A stretch of 64,000 bases of DNA from Seiridium cupressi (Eukaryota; Ascomycota; Sordariomycetes; Amphisphaeriales; Sporocadaceae): NCBI GenBank assembly GCA_036674765.1, contig JARVKI010000061.1, positions 124,001 through 188,000 on the forward strand. The letters run 5' to 3'. Of the stretch, positions 22,211 through 35,348 are shown in pieces. Numbering within the stretch: position 1 is the first letter of the stretch; each line of letters begins with the position of its first letter. A model generated the notes under the pieces. It saw only the letters and a list, made by a program, of their open reading frames with translations, had not been told where the DNA came from and searched no databases. The position numbers and the translations under genes are program-made.

Positions 22211-24166
22211 CTAAGCGGCATTTGTAGACCGACGCCAGATCATAAAAGCAGCCACGCCGGCACACAAGACGGCGCCGCCAGCAATGTAGTAGCTCGACCT
22301 ATCAGGCGGGGGCTCCTCGTTCTTGGGGAAGCCCGAGCTTGGGTTTGTAGCTGCTTCAGCAAGTGCTACAAAGAACTCGCTGATGCTGTTCCACGTCACG
22401 CTCACATGTAGCGGAGAGCTCATCATCAAACTCGATGTGTACTGGTCTGGCTGAAGTTCGCTTCGCTGCGTTGCCTTGTCTCTATCGGCCTTTAGAGCCG
22501 TGTAGATGGCTGGTAGCTCGTCCAACTGTGGAAAGCGTTGTCGAAGATCGACGATATGCGAGAATGAATCTGGGTCCGATGAGTCGTAGGCATAACATAT
22601 TAGGTCGCAGGCATCGAGCTTGGCTTGGTTTTCTAGAATCGCCGGCTCGAGCTCGCCGAGTTCCTCGAGGATGAGATAGCATTGCTTTCCCCCAGGTAGC
22701 TCGACGCTGTTCACTGCTCTTCGTGGCTTGATGGTCGGGTGGTATAAGCTGTCAAAAGGCCTGCTCAGGAAGGAGTCAAGCAAAGAAGATTTTCCTGCAC
22801 CTCCCGCACCGATGACATAGCACAGGACCACGTTTCGTTCAACCCGGCCAGGTCGATTCCTTCTCTTGCGAGCCTTTGTGACTTTCAGAGCGGAGGTAAG
22901 TGTGTCTTTGGCACCAAATGGCTCAAACCCAAGGTATGCTAAATACTCAATGGTTGTCTTAGGCTCCTGGAAAGTCGTCATACTCCACTGAGCGAGCCAA
23001 CCTTGCAATGTAACATGGCCTGCCTCATTCCGCACTGTTGATGACGGAAATGAAGACTCGAGCCATGATTGCGGCAATCCTGGCGTGGGTGCAAAAAGCG
23101 CGGCCAGCTCCCGATCATTGAGCCCACCGTCGTTGTCCTTGTCAAATAGTAAGAAGAGGTCGACAAAGAACCGATACCCAGCAGGACTAAGTTCGGCCGA
23201 TGCGTACTCTGGAACTTCGAACTTGGGGTGTATGAAGCTGTCTTCCAAGCTCAAGCTGTCCGTGTAGTGATACTTGCGCAGAATTACCCAGATGGTCTCG
23301 TGTCGCCCCTTTTCGGCATAGAACTTGTTAAGCTGCAAAAAGCCTGTCATGTCTATGCCGCTTTCGGTACTGTACCGGGGAATGGATTTGGACAACGACA
23401 ACTTGATATTCTCCAGGTCTTCGGAGGAGAGAGGCTTATCGAAGCACTTGGCCTGGAACTGGTGCATCTCTTCGTCGTTCAAATAGCCATCCTGGTCCTT
23501 GTCACACAAGTAGAATATCCTCTTTAAAGCTGATACACAAGCCGGCTTGAGGTCTCCCTCCTTATGGTCGTATAAGGGTGCGATCGGATGTGTAACTGCC
23601 TTCTGACATAGGAAGAAGGTCTCGTTGACATTGCTGTGTTCTCTTGCGCTGGCACGAATGCAAGAGTCGATTTCCCGGAACTCCGTCATAACCGGCAGCA
23701 TCTCTTCTTCGACCACTTGCGGAGTGCTACTGTCGCGAACAAGATCCGACTTGTTGGCACATACTACAACCGGTACATTCACGCCGAGCGAACGGAAGTA
23801 TGGCATCCAAAATAGAGCTACGCGCTCAAAACTGTAGTGGTCACTGTACACGAGCAAGATGACATTGGACTTCCGGATCTCTTTCCTCAGTACGGTACGG
23901 TCTTGCGGGCGGGCCGATGTATCGACGATAGTGGTCGTCACATTTTCGGGGGTGGTAATGCTCGGCGGGATCGTGATCTGGGGGAGGACGGACTGGATCT
24001 TGTTGCTCACAAAGACGTCCTTAACGAGGGAGGCGATGAGGCTTGATTTGCCGGTCCCCTCGTCCCCGCAAACGCAGATGCGCACTGGTTCATTGTGTTA
24101 GTTCACAAGCCTCGATTTGAGAACAGAACATGGTCAGAGGGATGGTTGAGCTGTACCGGTAGTCAT
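22211..24166 (-). CDS. gem1: Mitochondrial Rho GTPase Miro/Gem1
   Basis: Two exons: a 10-base first exon (24166-24157, ATGACTACCG) and 24084-22211, intron of 72 bases; 627 residues. The splice gives [18 protein letters not shown]. First GTPase domain: P-loop GDEGTGKSS (about 10-18), NKSD at about 114. Two EF-hands: [12 protein letters not shown] (about 198-209) and [12 protein letters not shown] (about 318-329). Second GTPase domain: GAGGAGKSS (about 429-437). A C-terminal membrane anchor follows ([19 protein letters not shown]) with a short basic tail, as in tail-anchored outer-membrane Miro. It acts at the mitochondrial outer membrane in mitochondrial distribution, inheritance and ER contact sites. 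It is divergent to creC across a 1 kb spacer. All key motifs are intact. Confidence 0.95.
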
Positions 24167-25185
24167 GATAGACAAGATGTTATTTGAAGCCACAGTACCC
24201 TATTGCGATGCCATCCCTGACTCCTAATTAGTGCAGCAGCGATGGGCGAGCCGTAGCAAGAGACAATCGTCGGAGAGGCGAGCAGCGTATCTTAAGGTTG
24301 ACTGGGAGAGAGGACGAATTGCAGAGGCGGTAAGGTCATTGAAAGAAACGGTCTAGTCTTGGTGGGTATCGTATGTTCATTGGTGCTTGAGGTTGTCTTG
24401 CTGTGAAGCTGCAGCTCTTTCGGGCAGCTTGGGAGAAAAGGCGCCGGCTCTGAATAGTGGGTTCTACCGCCCACCGCACCAGCTATCGATGCCAAATTTT
24501 TTGCCGACTTCTCTTGGAGTGAGAGCACATTAAAACGTGGGCACTGGAAAGCTTAAGCATAAACGTGACTGTCAACTCAAATACGTTCTCATACCGTCGA
24601 TGCGGTAACTCACTGTTGAGTGATAATGCACGAGGCTGTATCAAATCGCTGTCTCTATGAACTATAGCAGACCTCGCTATGATGCGTCCCCTACCTTACA
24701 TGCACGTACATGAACTCATCGGCTCCAGTGCACCGAATGGCCGGGCGTGAGTGCCCCAAAGGTCCAAGGATCCCCTCATCGCAGGTGTCTCCTACCCCGC
24801 ACTCAGCCTACCTAGCATTACCCACGCGACGGCTCACCCTGGTTGGGACCCATTGGCATCCCAGCCCTTCAACGGTGAGAACGGGAAGCAGGGACCTTCC
24901 AGCTTCCAACCTCAACGAGCGATCTTTCCTTGACCTTGTCCTTGCAAGGGTTCTGTCGCAAATGCCTTCTCCTCCTCGCTTCCGCCGCTGCTCACAACCT
25001 CATCCTCTGTACATCGCTATGAGCCGTTATCCAGAGCGCAGAACCACCACCTAGCCTTGGCCCCGCAGTGCTACGAATGGCCGAGGTGTGAATACAGGCG
25101 CATATTTGAGACTTGGTCTGCAGCTTTCACCCACGGACGGCATTGGCTTACACCACGACGTCGATTGGTCCTCTAGTACTCCATC
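24167..25185. promoter_or_regulatory. Divergent promoter region of gem1 and creC
   Basis: A 1 kb spacer between two divergent start codons, so both promoters must lie here. Pyrimidine-rich stretches are seen on each side. No specific factor site is claimed. Confidence 0.5.
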
Positions 25186-27297
25186 ATGTTGTAAGGCAGA
25201 GAATTGTATACATGATTACTCTCCAACACTCGCTAACCACTTCATGCCAGTGTCCTTCCACCTCCACCGCGTTACCCAACGCAGGCAGCGTATAATGCCG
25301 CTGTCGCCGCTGGTCATGCGACCCCCATGATCGAGACGAACAACGTCCTGTCGAACCCCGAAGACTCATTCCAAGCTGGAGAAGGTACCTACGTGCTGAA
25401 AGAGGATCTGCACCTTGCGACACCACCACCACATCCCTCCGAAGCTCCCATAGTCAACCCAAACCCATTGGCCACGACCCCCCAGCCGGCGACTGCAGGC
25501 ACACGCATATCGTTGCTTAGTCTAGGCTTGAGAGCACCCCCGCCGGTCTTCTACCGTCTCCCATCTGCGTCCAATCTTTCCACGAGTATTGCCGAGCATC
25601 CCAATGAGAGCCGGTATTCCAATGATGCGAAGTCCAGTACAGATGGCGAAGGTCGCGGCACCTCAGTGAGCGACCAGCCAGTATCTTCGACCACACCATT
25701 AGCACCTGCATTCGGGGAGGGTAATAGTCTATTGGCCCCGGAGAAGACTAAGGATCTGAACAAGAGGCGCAAACCTAAAAACAATATGACTAAGAGCAAC
25801 TCCTCCTTCATTTCTCGCGTCATCATCAACGAGACCTTGTCCAAGAAGCTACAAGATAGACCCAGCGACGGGTTATTCGTATTCGCCAATATTAATCGGG
25901 CACTACAATGGCTGGATTTGTCTTCACCTTCAAAGGCCGACTATTTGACCAAGATTTTGTTTACGAAGGCACATTGTCTTAGTCACGATGTCAACCTTGT
26001 AACCAAGGGGCCCGGCCACCTGGATGTGATCATGGGCTTCTCGACTGGTGAGATTATTTGGTGGGAGCCCGTGTCACAAAGGTACACCCGGTTGAATAAA
26101 AATGTATTGTGCCATAATTGTTCCTGCTGTGTCGGATGGGCATTACTGACACTGATTATCTAGGGTGTAATCAACAAGACTCCAGTTTCCCAAATTCACT
26201 GGATCCCAGGTGCCGAGAACCTATTCCTAGCGGCCCATATGGATGGCTCGCTGGTTGTCTATGACAAAGAGAAGGAAGATGCCGTCTTCAATCCCGAAGA
26301 AGAGCAGACGCCTGAAGTGGACGGAGAAACCAGAGTGGAGTTCTCTAAGAAGATACAGGTGTTGAAGTCTGTCCGTTCAAAGAATCAGAAAGTGAATCCT
26401 GTGGCTATCTGGAAGCTTTCGCACCAGCGGATCAACGCATATGCTTTCTCGCCCGATAACAGGCACCTTGGCGTAGTATCTGAAGATGGTACACTTCGAA
26501 TTATTGACTACCTGGAAGAAAAGTGAGTTTGATGCCATCGAACTAGACTTCCCACGACTGACATGTGCCCATAGACTCTTAAGCATTTTCAATGCGTACT
26601 ATGGCGGGTTCACATGCGTTTGCTGGTCACCGGATGGCAAGTATGTTTTGACTGGTGGCCAAGATGATCTGATATCCATTTGGTGCCCCTCAGATGGCTC
26701 GATCATAGCGCGATGTCAGGGCCATGGCTCGTGGGTCACGTCAGTTGCTTTCGACCCTTGGAGGTGCGACGAACGAAATTATCGTTTCGGTAGTGTTGGT
26801 GAGGATTGCAAGTTATGCTTATGGGATTTCAATGTGGGAATGCTGCACACTCCTAAGGCAGTAAGTCCGCCAACAACACCAGTTCTCGTAACCCTATACT
26901 TACAATCATTGTGTAGGCATCTGTCCGCCACCGAGGTTCCGTTTCATCTCGTTTAGCCAATCTACAGCGAGCTGAGACTCAGGGCACTTCTACCTCTAGG
27001 CTGAGATCAAACTCGCAGTTATCCACTGCAGACGGTGATGACGATGAGGATTGTATCAATCATCCCGTCCAACCACGTGGTCACATTCCGATTCTGCCAC
27101 CCGTGCTCACCAAGAAGGCGGATAAGGACCCGCTTTGTTGGCTAACGTTCACGGAGGATGCGATCATGACGAGTTGCAAGTCAGGTGAGTGTTTTGAATT
27201 TTCTCCTGGGCGTGGTATTTGCCAAATGAGTGTGCTGATCATCCGGAAAGGTCACCTGAGAACTTGGACAAGACCATCCGACAACATGACGCCGTGA
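25186..27297 (+). CDS. creC: CreC, WD40 partner of the CreB deubiquitinase
   Basis: Six exons: 25186-25190, 25251-26103, 26164-26522, 26575-26860, 26917-27184 and 27251-27297, with introns of 60, 60, 52, 56 and 66 bases; 605 residues. The first exon carries only five coding bases (ATGTT); splicing gives [11 protein letters not shown], the start known from Aspergillus CreC. The next conserved block is MIETNN...[22 protein letters not shown] repeats follow from about residue 270 ([110 protein letters not shown]) and a last one at the C-terminus. CreC stabilises the CreB ubiquitin protease in carbon catabolite repression. An alternative start at ATG 25327 would lose the conserved N-terminus. Confidence 0.95.
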
Positions 27298-30200
27298 AAA
27301 TGGAGATGGGAGAAAGGATGTTGCTCGGGGAGATGATGAGATTAGGCTTGCTCACTAAGTATATTTCCCCCCAGTTCATGCAGGAAGGCTGGGGAAGCTA
27401 TCAGAACTGGAGAGAATCCATGGAGTGTCGAGTCTTCGACTTACTCAACCCATATGTATAGTTGGTTTTTTGGTGGAGCCAACAGAGCCCATGTCTGCTC
27501 CAGTAGTATGTATTTCAGGATTGCCTACATCCATTGGCCAATCCCTCGAATCGATAGAAATTCAATTCAACCAAAGCCATCCATCTGGTAGTGACGTCGA
27601 CAGTCAGTCTATATGATGTCTCTTGACACATAGGTGATTTGGTATTAGCTGTGAATGAATCACCTGTATCATCGCTCCTCTCCCTGACTTTGTGGTGCTC
27701 CTGAGAATATTTCACGGGTCGGTCACTTGTTGAGTCTGAAAGGGGCCGGAACAAGAGGTGACCCCTCTCGGGATGAGAGCCGCATGCGCTAACGTAGGAG
27801 TGTCTACGTTATGAGTCTTATCAGCCATGTAAACCACGTATCGACTTTCAGCGAAGCCGGGTGTATGTCCTAGGAGCTAGCACGTGCAATGCGTTGGATC
27901 CGGTCTCATGCTATGCTCACCAAGCGGTCAGCATCGCTATCTTTCTAAAGCAGCCATTATTGTGAAACCGTGGCGTGTGAGTTCCCATCATCACGAGCGG
28001 CAGAGGTTGGCTTTGTGGATATAAAGATCAGACTACACTCGTAAAGTTATCTTTTGCGTACATACGACCCATTGAAATAGGTAGACGCCACATCTACGAC
28101 ACGGGTGACACTGGGTAAATTCTCTACCCACGTGACTACAGTACTGCCGAAGATATTTGTGGATTATATTAATCATCAAACGAGCAATCACCGCCAAAAG
28201 CAAATGCAAAAGACCAGAAGAAGCATGGAAAATGAGCTCCACTAGATTAGCATGGTCGGGCACCTGGCACCTGTGACACGGGGAGACTAAGGCGAGTCGG
28301 CCCGGGTGCCACATAGTTGCGTAGTCAAGGCATCATCACGATAGCGGGACCAGTGTGGCTCAGACAGCGCGGCTTGTTGGGATGTGGACTGCATAGCATG
28401 GTCCCATCTTCGCTCCTGAGAATGGGAGTGTTCGTACAGTACGGTTATACCCATGTCTAGAATTCCGTGTGTAACAGTACTGCTCGCCCTATTATGTTGT
28501 AGAGCTAGGCTATGCAGGTCCGATGAACTGTGATGATATGATTGTTTCCACATAACCCATTGATTAGCTGCGCTTGTCCAAGTTCATGCAAGCTTTTGCT
28601 GGTACACTGGAAGGAGTTTTCTATGCAGGCCACACACTCAACGTTGTATAATGCAGCAACAATGAGGCGTTTCTCGGAAGTTTCAAACTCGATCGGCTTG
28701 CAACTAAGGATGGCGTATGAGTTCAGTCTCACAATACGCCGGTGCTTTTTTATATGATCAGCAATGCAGCGTTCAAAACTATGGGGCGCCAGAGATCGTG
28801 CTATCTTCGTACGCTCCGAGTTCCTGACGATCAGATATGTAGCTTCAATTATGGTCGTCACCTACAGGCCTAGCATCTCCACGGATAGCAGTCATCGTCC
28901 ACAACTGAGACATAGTCTCGATGGACCAATAGCATTGAAAGGCTGTTGCTATCTTTAACTAGGGCTGCAATCAGTGACAAGCAGCCAGGCGCTAGCATGT
29001 GAAAGCTCGAACAACGCCTAGACTCAAAATAGGTTTGTGATACACAATTGTGACGCTTAGGTTCAAGAACGTGCCTTACACCAGTAGAGCCTCATCGGAA
29101 ACGATCGATTCGGCCCTATAGGCTTGCAGTGCCGGCGGCGAATAGTTGAGCATTTGAACAGCTCCTCGGCTTGCAGATCTCGAGGCTGGTTCTCTGCAAA
29201 TTATCTGTAATTAGCCGAAGTCTAATGCGCGAAATCTCAGGTCCCATCAAGAAAATCTTGAACGGTCCGATACACTTTTTTCTTTTTCTTGCGCGCGATA
29301 GCGATTTCTTGGCCGTAAGCCCCACGTGGGGTGGTCTGGATCTTTGAACTGCCAGGCTGCATGGATTTTATCGTGAAGTGAGCTTGAAACCATATCCATC
29401 GTGAACTCCACTGTGGATGTCGTTTCACGGCTGTCCCTTGCGGCCTGTTTGTCGGGAAAAACCGCTGCTCATTGGCGATACGTACACCGTAATTTGAGAT
29501 GAAGCCCGCGCTGCTCAGGAACCGAGATCAAAGATTCTGCAGTTAGCCATAGATTGTGCTGATCCTGGTAAGGCCTCTAGCTTTCTCCCGACGGAATCCC
29601 CGGTGGACAAAACCAAGGCTTGCGTACAAACATTGCGTTGTCTGTATGCTTTTGCGCGTCAAATACAACGCGACCTGTTGTCACCATAACCCCCCTCGTT
29701 ACCGAATCCCAATTGGTGACGGACTGCCTCCTGGACGTTTCCTCCCGGAATAACGGACCCGAGCACAGGGACCCTGTCACGGAAAGATGCAGCACAAGCC
29801 GCTGGCCGGTAATTGGACTGACAGCCTAGCGTATAACCGGTCGACTCAATGGTCCGCCTATGCTTGTCGGTTTTGTGATACCTTATCTTTGCGCAATTCC
29901 TGCGGCTCAACCACGGTCAGTCTTCATTGGGCCAGGGTGCCAGGCTTCAAGTCGGCCTGGCGTTGATGTGGTGCTGTGGGTATCGTTGTGAGCGGGCGGC
30001 TGGAAGTGGGTATCAGTTATATCCACACTATGTTGGTGCCCAGCAGCTCTCATGCAAAGGAGGATGTATATGAAGACCTCAAACCGGGCTAATGCGCTCA
30101 CTTCAGGAGAGGTGGTTGCAGTTGAAGTTCAAGCAGATAGAATGAGGATCGTTCGTGGAGCCGGCAGCAAAATCGTTCCGAGATCGTTCGACGGGACGTG

Positions 30201-32150
30201 CAGTGTTGCATCCGGTACTGGACGGCGGCTGTCTTGCATGCGCAACTCTATTCCCAGATCCGCGCAAACAAAGTTGATCCGGGATTTTCACGGGTTCACG
30301 AGGCCGATGAGCTGATGAGCACGGGGGTCGCATTACCTCGTCCCATGCCGCGGAGTCTAGGCCCTCGCTTCGCAATACCGGTGGATTGATTGTCCGAAGA
30401 AACGGAAGTGATAAAGTTGAGGTCTGAATTAGGAAATCCTCGACCGGTTTGCCAAACTGGATAGCGTTTCGCGACATACCTGAGCGCTCCGATCGTAGGA
30501 AATGTTTAATGTCCGTTAGATGCCAGACGGTACAAGAGAGACCAGGCATTCACGAATCCCTGCAAGCTCCCGTCCTCGACTCCCCACTCCCAAGTCAGAT
30601 CGCTGCATGGGTAAGACAGGAATGGATATCAATCATCAGCCGTACAGATCAACTTGAGCCGCACATGCTGCAAGCTCATGACTACAATACAGAAGGGAGT
30701 CCTGGCATGGATGCTCCATCATAGACATGAGAGCGTGCAAGACTTCAATGGAACCATGTCGATGTTGTGCAGATGACTCAATGTAAGCCCAGTCCGTATA
30801 TTTTGCAACCACCGTGGGATGCCAATTGCCAAGCTCAGCCCCATCTGACATGATTGCAAGTGCGATCTTAACAGTTAATGTCAGTCGTCTAGCGGATATT
30901 CGCCGTGGAACGGCGCATGTGGCTGCCGACAGAATACTGGACCCTCGTGTGAATGAGAGCCCAGTTGGAGGGTCAAAACGCAACATTACAAAGTGTGTGT
31001 GGCTGTGAGTGGGAGGGGGGGGCCTGAGATTCGACAGCGTTAGAAAGGGCGGGAGAAGCTTTTGGGCTGCGTGTTAGTGAACCTTGGCCAGTTGGCAGCA
31101 CGCAGTTGCCTCTGAGGGTTGTATGGTGACGTGCTGGGAGCATTTCTAGAAGAGTGGACATGATTCAGGGGCGAGGCAGACGCGATTCGCCGTACATGGC
31201 TAAGTCGTTGCCTTCGGGCGTTCCATAAGCAGTGGTCGTTTACTGATAGTCAGTAGTTTAACCTTTGGGCTTGTTCAGCGTTACACCGCTTGACGTTGCA
31301 GTCCAAAATCCATGTATTGCTACATTTGTTTTACTCAGTGCACGACATGCAGTGCAGTGCAGTGCAGTGCCGTGCAGCACAGCATGCAGACTTGTAGCCG
31401 CGAAACATGCCATGGCGTCGGCGTGCCAGACTGGCAAATGTAATACGACGTACTGAAGAGGAATGTATTCTTGATTTCCGACAAGCGCTTTGGGGGTCAG
31501 AGATCCAGACGGGAATAGCGCTGAGATGACTAGGTACTCTGTCGCATTGTCGCACTCGCGCGAGTCACGCAGCTGGCTCCTTCGATGTGGACCGAAGAGG
31601 GGCCTCAGGTGGTCTCTTTTTCTTTCTCCTGGCAGGGCCAGGGCAGTGGTCAGCAGTGATTAGCTCCCTTCTGGGCATCCGGAATAGCCACATGCAACAT
31701 TGGACCCCCACCAGATTGGGCTTTCCGTTAGCGTTTTTTCTTCGTTCGTTACCGTCTCGAGCACTTGCACCACAAACATCCTGGTAAAACGATGATTTAC
31801 GGAGGGTCCTCTGCGACTGCGGCGGCGCATTATCCCAGCGATTCTTTTTCGCCGCCGCCCGTCAGTCTGTCGCCATTCAGGGTTCCTGTATCTGAGCTTG
31901 GCTCATCTGTAGTAGATAAAACTATTGCGGTCCCACTCAGGCCTCCCGTATCTCTTTTTTTCATTGCTCTTTGCTTTGCATCTCCTCTCCGCCGACCGTC
32001 TCGCCTTGCGGGTCTGTTTTATGACCAAGTCCACCCATCGCCTACCACACCAACCCTCACGTTTCTACGTGGTCGGCGCAAACAGCGCCTTTACCACGAA
32101 ACACTGCCCGTCGCCCAATTGATCGAGCGACTGGCTTGCAATCGCCCATA
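27298..32150. other. Long gene-poor spacer (about 4.9 kb)
   Basis: No coding region I can support. The only local structure is a short imperfect array of the pentamer TGCAG at about 31348-31389. The last roughly 500 bases, with pyrimidine-rich and CG-rich stretches, look like the promoter and leader of the arrestin gene. A long-range regulatory region, an unseen non-coding transcript or decayed sequence are all possible. Confidence 0.4.
31347..31389. repeat. Short tandem TGCAG/CAGTG repeat
   Basis: Four to five tandem copies of TGCAG with two diverged copies behind (GTGCAGCACAGCATGCAG). Lies in the long spacer, no gene overlap. Confidence 0.7.
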
Positions 32151-34163
32151 ATGCCGTCTTTTAACCCTTTTGGCGCCGGCCACCGCAATGCCTGTACACT
32201 TTTCGAGATTCGGTGAGTTGGTTGCGTATAAGTGCTCTGACGTATGTCGGGCCTAGAGCTAACTTTATCCCGCAGTCTCGAGAATGACTTCATCGTATTT
32301 CGGGGTAACGAGCACGAGGCTGCTGGTCAGCTTCTGAAAGGCAACCTGGTGTTGTGTCTCAAAGAACCCTTGAGGGTCGAGGATGTTCATCTCCGTCTTC
32401 AGGGCAACTGTCGAATCGCATGGATCGAGGCCAAGCAGACTCCAACCGGTATTCACAACCAAAAGGTCGATAAGACAACCACCATCCTCAGGCACAGCTG
32501 GAATCCGTTTGTCGGCGGCCCCCAAAGTCACGGCCAATTACTGGCAGCCGGGAACTACGAATGGCCTTTCGAGCTGTTACTACCTGGGGACACGGCTGAG
32601 AGCGTCGAGGGTCTGTATCAGACCAATGTCAGCTATCTTCTGAAGGCTACTATTTCACGCGGAAAACTAGCCAAGAACTATCACGCTTATAAGCGATTGC
32701 GCATCATTCGCACCTTGGACCCTACCGCCCTCGAGTTCAACCATGCCATGAGCGTGGAAAATATCTGGCCAAACAAGATTGAATATTCTGTTGTCATCCC
32801 TCAGAAGGCTCTTGTTTTCGGCAGCAACGTACCGTTGCAGATGAGGTTCACACCGCTCTTGAAGGGATTAGATATGGGTGAGATTACTGTGAAGCTTCTC
32901 GAAACACAGGAGTTCAGTGTCTCGGGCTTGGGGGCGGCTTCGAAGAGCCACAAATCAGAGAGAGATGTGTGCACTTGGACGTTCGAAGTCAACCGAGAGG
33001 AGAATTGGAACGACAATATCGAAGAAACCGGCCAGGATGGATGGACTGTCACCAAGGAGCTTCCTCTGCCCAAGAAGTTGACTAAGTGTCTGCAAGATTG
33101 CTCGGTTCATGGGATCAAGATTCGCCACAAGGTCAAACTCACGGTTGCCCTCAGAAACCCTGACGGTCACGTTTCCGAGGTAAGTTTCACACTAAAGTGC
33201 ATCGATTCTATGCGCTGACAAGCACTGCAGCTTAGAGCGACCCTGCCGGTCACGATATTTATCTCACCCAACATGCCCCTTGATGACGAGGGCAACCTTA
33301 TCTCCCAAGACGTGGCAGGAACGCCGACCGAGAGAACGGCAGCAGAAGCCGAGAACACCAACATGGCGCCACCGGGCTATGGTATGCATGTTCTGGACCA
33401 GCTTTACGACGATGTCGATCCGAGTGGTATGATGACACCCGGCATGATGACTCCTGGCATTCAGAGCGGGTTTGCCAGTCCCTTCTATTCCCAGTCTCGT
33501 GCTGGTTCATCGGAGAACCTGGCCGCGCTTGCCAACGGTGCAGTGACGCCTGCAGCTCTTAGCTCGAGGCTTCAGAACGTGTCGCTAGATCCGTCTCACC
33601 GGAACACGTCGTTCACGTCAGTGGGGTCTCAACCTCACTCTCATTCCGGAACTGCAACGCCTTATCTGCATCTCAACGATGGCGATCATACTGCCGATTC
33701 ATCGCAGCCGCATTCAACGGAGTTGTCACGTCAGACTAGTGCAGAAGAACACTCTGGAGATGTGTCTGGGCATAGTACACCCCCGGAGCATGTCGATAAC
33801 CTAGATCTGGAGCAGTTGAGCAAAGTTCCGAGTTACACGACAGCCACTCGAACACCCTTGCCGAGAACACCTAGTTTTACCGGCTCGTTGGCCTTGCCCG
33901 ACTACAATACAGCCTTGAGCGCCCCGACTTCGCCAACGAGAAACCCTCTCCACGATCCCCTTGCTACCATTACAGAAGGCTCTCAAATTGACCCAGCAGA
34001 GTCGACCGCAACAGAATCGGGATCCAGATCCCATTCGCGGAACAACTCATCGATTCGGCGTAACCACTCCTCTCTAGGCTTCAACTTCTTGCACCGTCCG
34101 ACACCTGGCGATAGTCATGGGGAACGCCAGTTACGGATGACGCAGCAGAGGAACGTGCATTGA
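32151..34163 (+). CDS. creD: Alpha-arrestin, CreD-like ubiquitin-ligase adaptor
   Basis: Exons 32151-32212, 32276-33179 and 33231-34163, introns of 63 and 51 bases; 632 residues. The splice of exon 1 gives TLFEIRLENDFIVFRGNEHEA, the CreD-type start. Arrestin-N covers about residues 20-170 and arrestin-C about 190-335 (MSVENIWPNKIEYSVVIP; HKVKLTVALRNPDGHVSE/LRATLPVTIFISPN, closely like CreD). A PPGY motif at about 369-372, followed by a DQLYDDVD element, is a docking site for a WW-domain HECT ligase. The C-terminal third is Ser/Thr/Pro-rich with many possible phosphorylation sites and a MMTPGMMTPG direct repeat. In Aspergillus, CreD recruits HulA to permeases and opposes CreB/CreC. ArtA and other paralogs share this layout, so the CreD identity is likely, not certain. 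Confidence 0.88.
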
Positions 34164-35348
34164 TGTGGCCTCATCACCAAATATGATCAACGACTTGTGC
34201 CAGATGGCTATTTTGAAAGCATTGCATACGCACCGGGTCCACGCCCGGTGTAATGGCGTTGGGATTGGGACAGGAGTTTGACATTCCCACGAGCATTGAT
34301 GGCGTTATTATTTGGAGGTATACATATAGAGGGATTCTGGACAGAATCGTTGACGACGTTGGTTGTCTCAACAGGTTGCAACAGGACTACCGAGGCATTA
34401 ATCGCCAGTGAAGGCTATAGACGCTGGCGCTGTTTTCAATATCTCATATACCCCCTACGTTTATCAAATAGATGACAAAACATGGCTAGAAAGCCCAAAT
34501 CACTCGGCTCAACTTCACAATCCGAACATTTGGCTCTCCTCGCTTTGTCGATGCCACTCACGGGCTGCACACAGTTTGCATCCCGGGCAACCATGATCAA
34601 AGATAGGTTTCCTGTCTAGATCTCCATACCAATGTGCCAATTTGCTCAGTGGCGTAAGGGGTGGCTGCCCAAGGTCCAAAAAGGGGGTGTGCCAAAACAG
34701 GAATAAGTGAAGCTATTCCGAATTGATTAATAGTTTTAAGGTTCCAATAGATGCGGCGCGCATAAGTTTGGCAAATGGCGGCGTGCATCCCACACTGACG
34801 TCATCCTGGGACGACCCTTTCTTTCGCTTGTGGCTTCCCTTGTCTGGCCGCTATCTCTGAGGTCGGCTTGCAACTGGCTGCTTGCCAGGGCACAACAGAA
34901 GCCATTCATTCTTGACGAACATGTATGACCTCAATATCGATCCGCCCTCCTATCAATACAGGTCTCCGACCTCCTTTCTATAGCTCTAATCCTCTCAGGG
35001 CAAAGTGCAGACCTGCCATCTGGATACTTCCAACTGCCAACAAAGTGGATGGTCACAAGCCCCCGCATATAATCAATCTAACACCCAGATCGCTGCAGGG
35101 TCCACCTGGCTAATGTAAAGACCCCTCTCCTGCGAACAGCGAACAGCTTCAAGAGCAGCGTCATTTCAGCATCTCCCCTGAGACCATATATTCTCCTCGG
35201 GATTGCCTTCAACGACTCAAATAGTCTGGACTGCCACACTCTATTTGACTCCAACTCCTCTTCATTCTCCACTTCAGGACCTTACCCTCTTGCCCCAAAA
35301 CACAATCACCAATTGCTCTCCGCCCAAACAGGCCACACAACCGCAGCG
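34164..35348. other. Intergenic spacer (promoter of the Slm1-like gene)
   Basis: No gene seen. The last 250 bases before 35349 are pyrimidine-rich, as in many fungal promoters and leaders of highly used genes. Confidence 0.45.
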
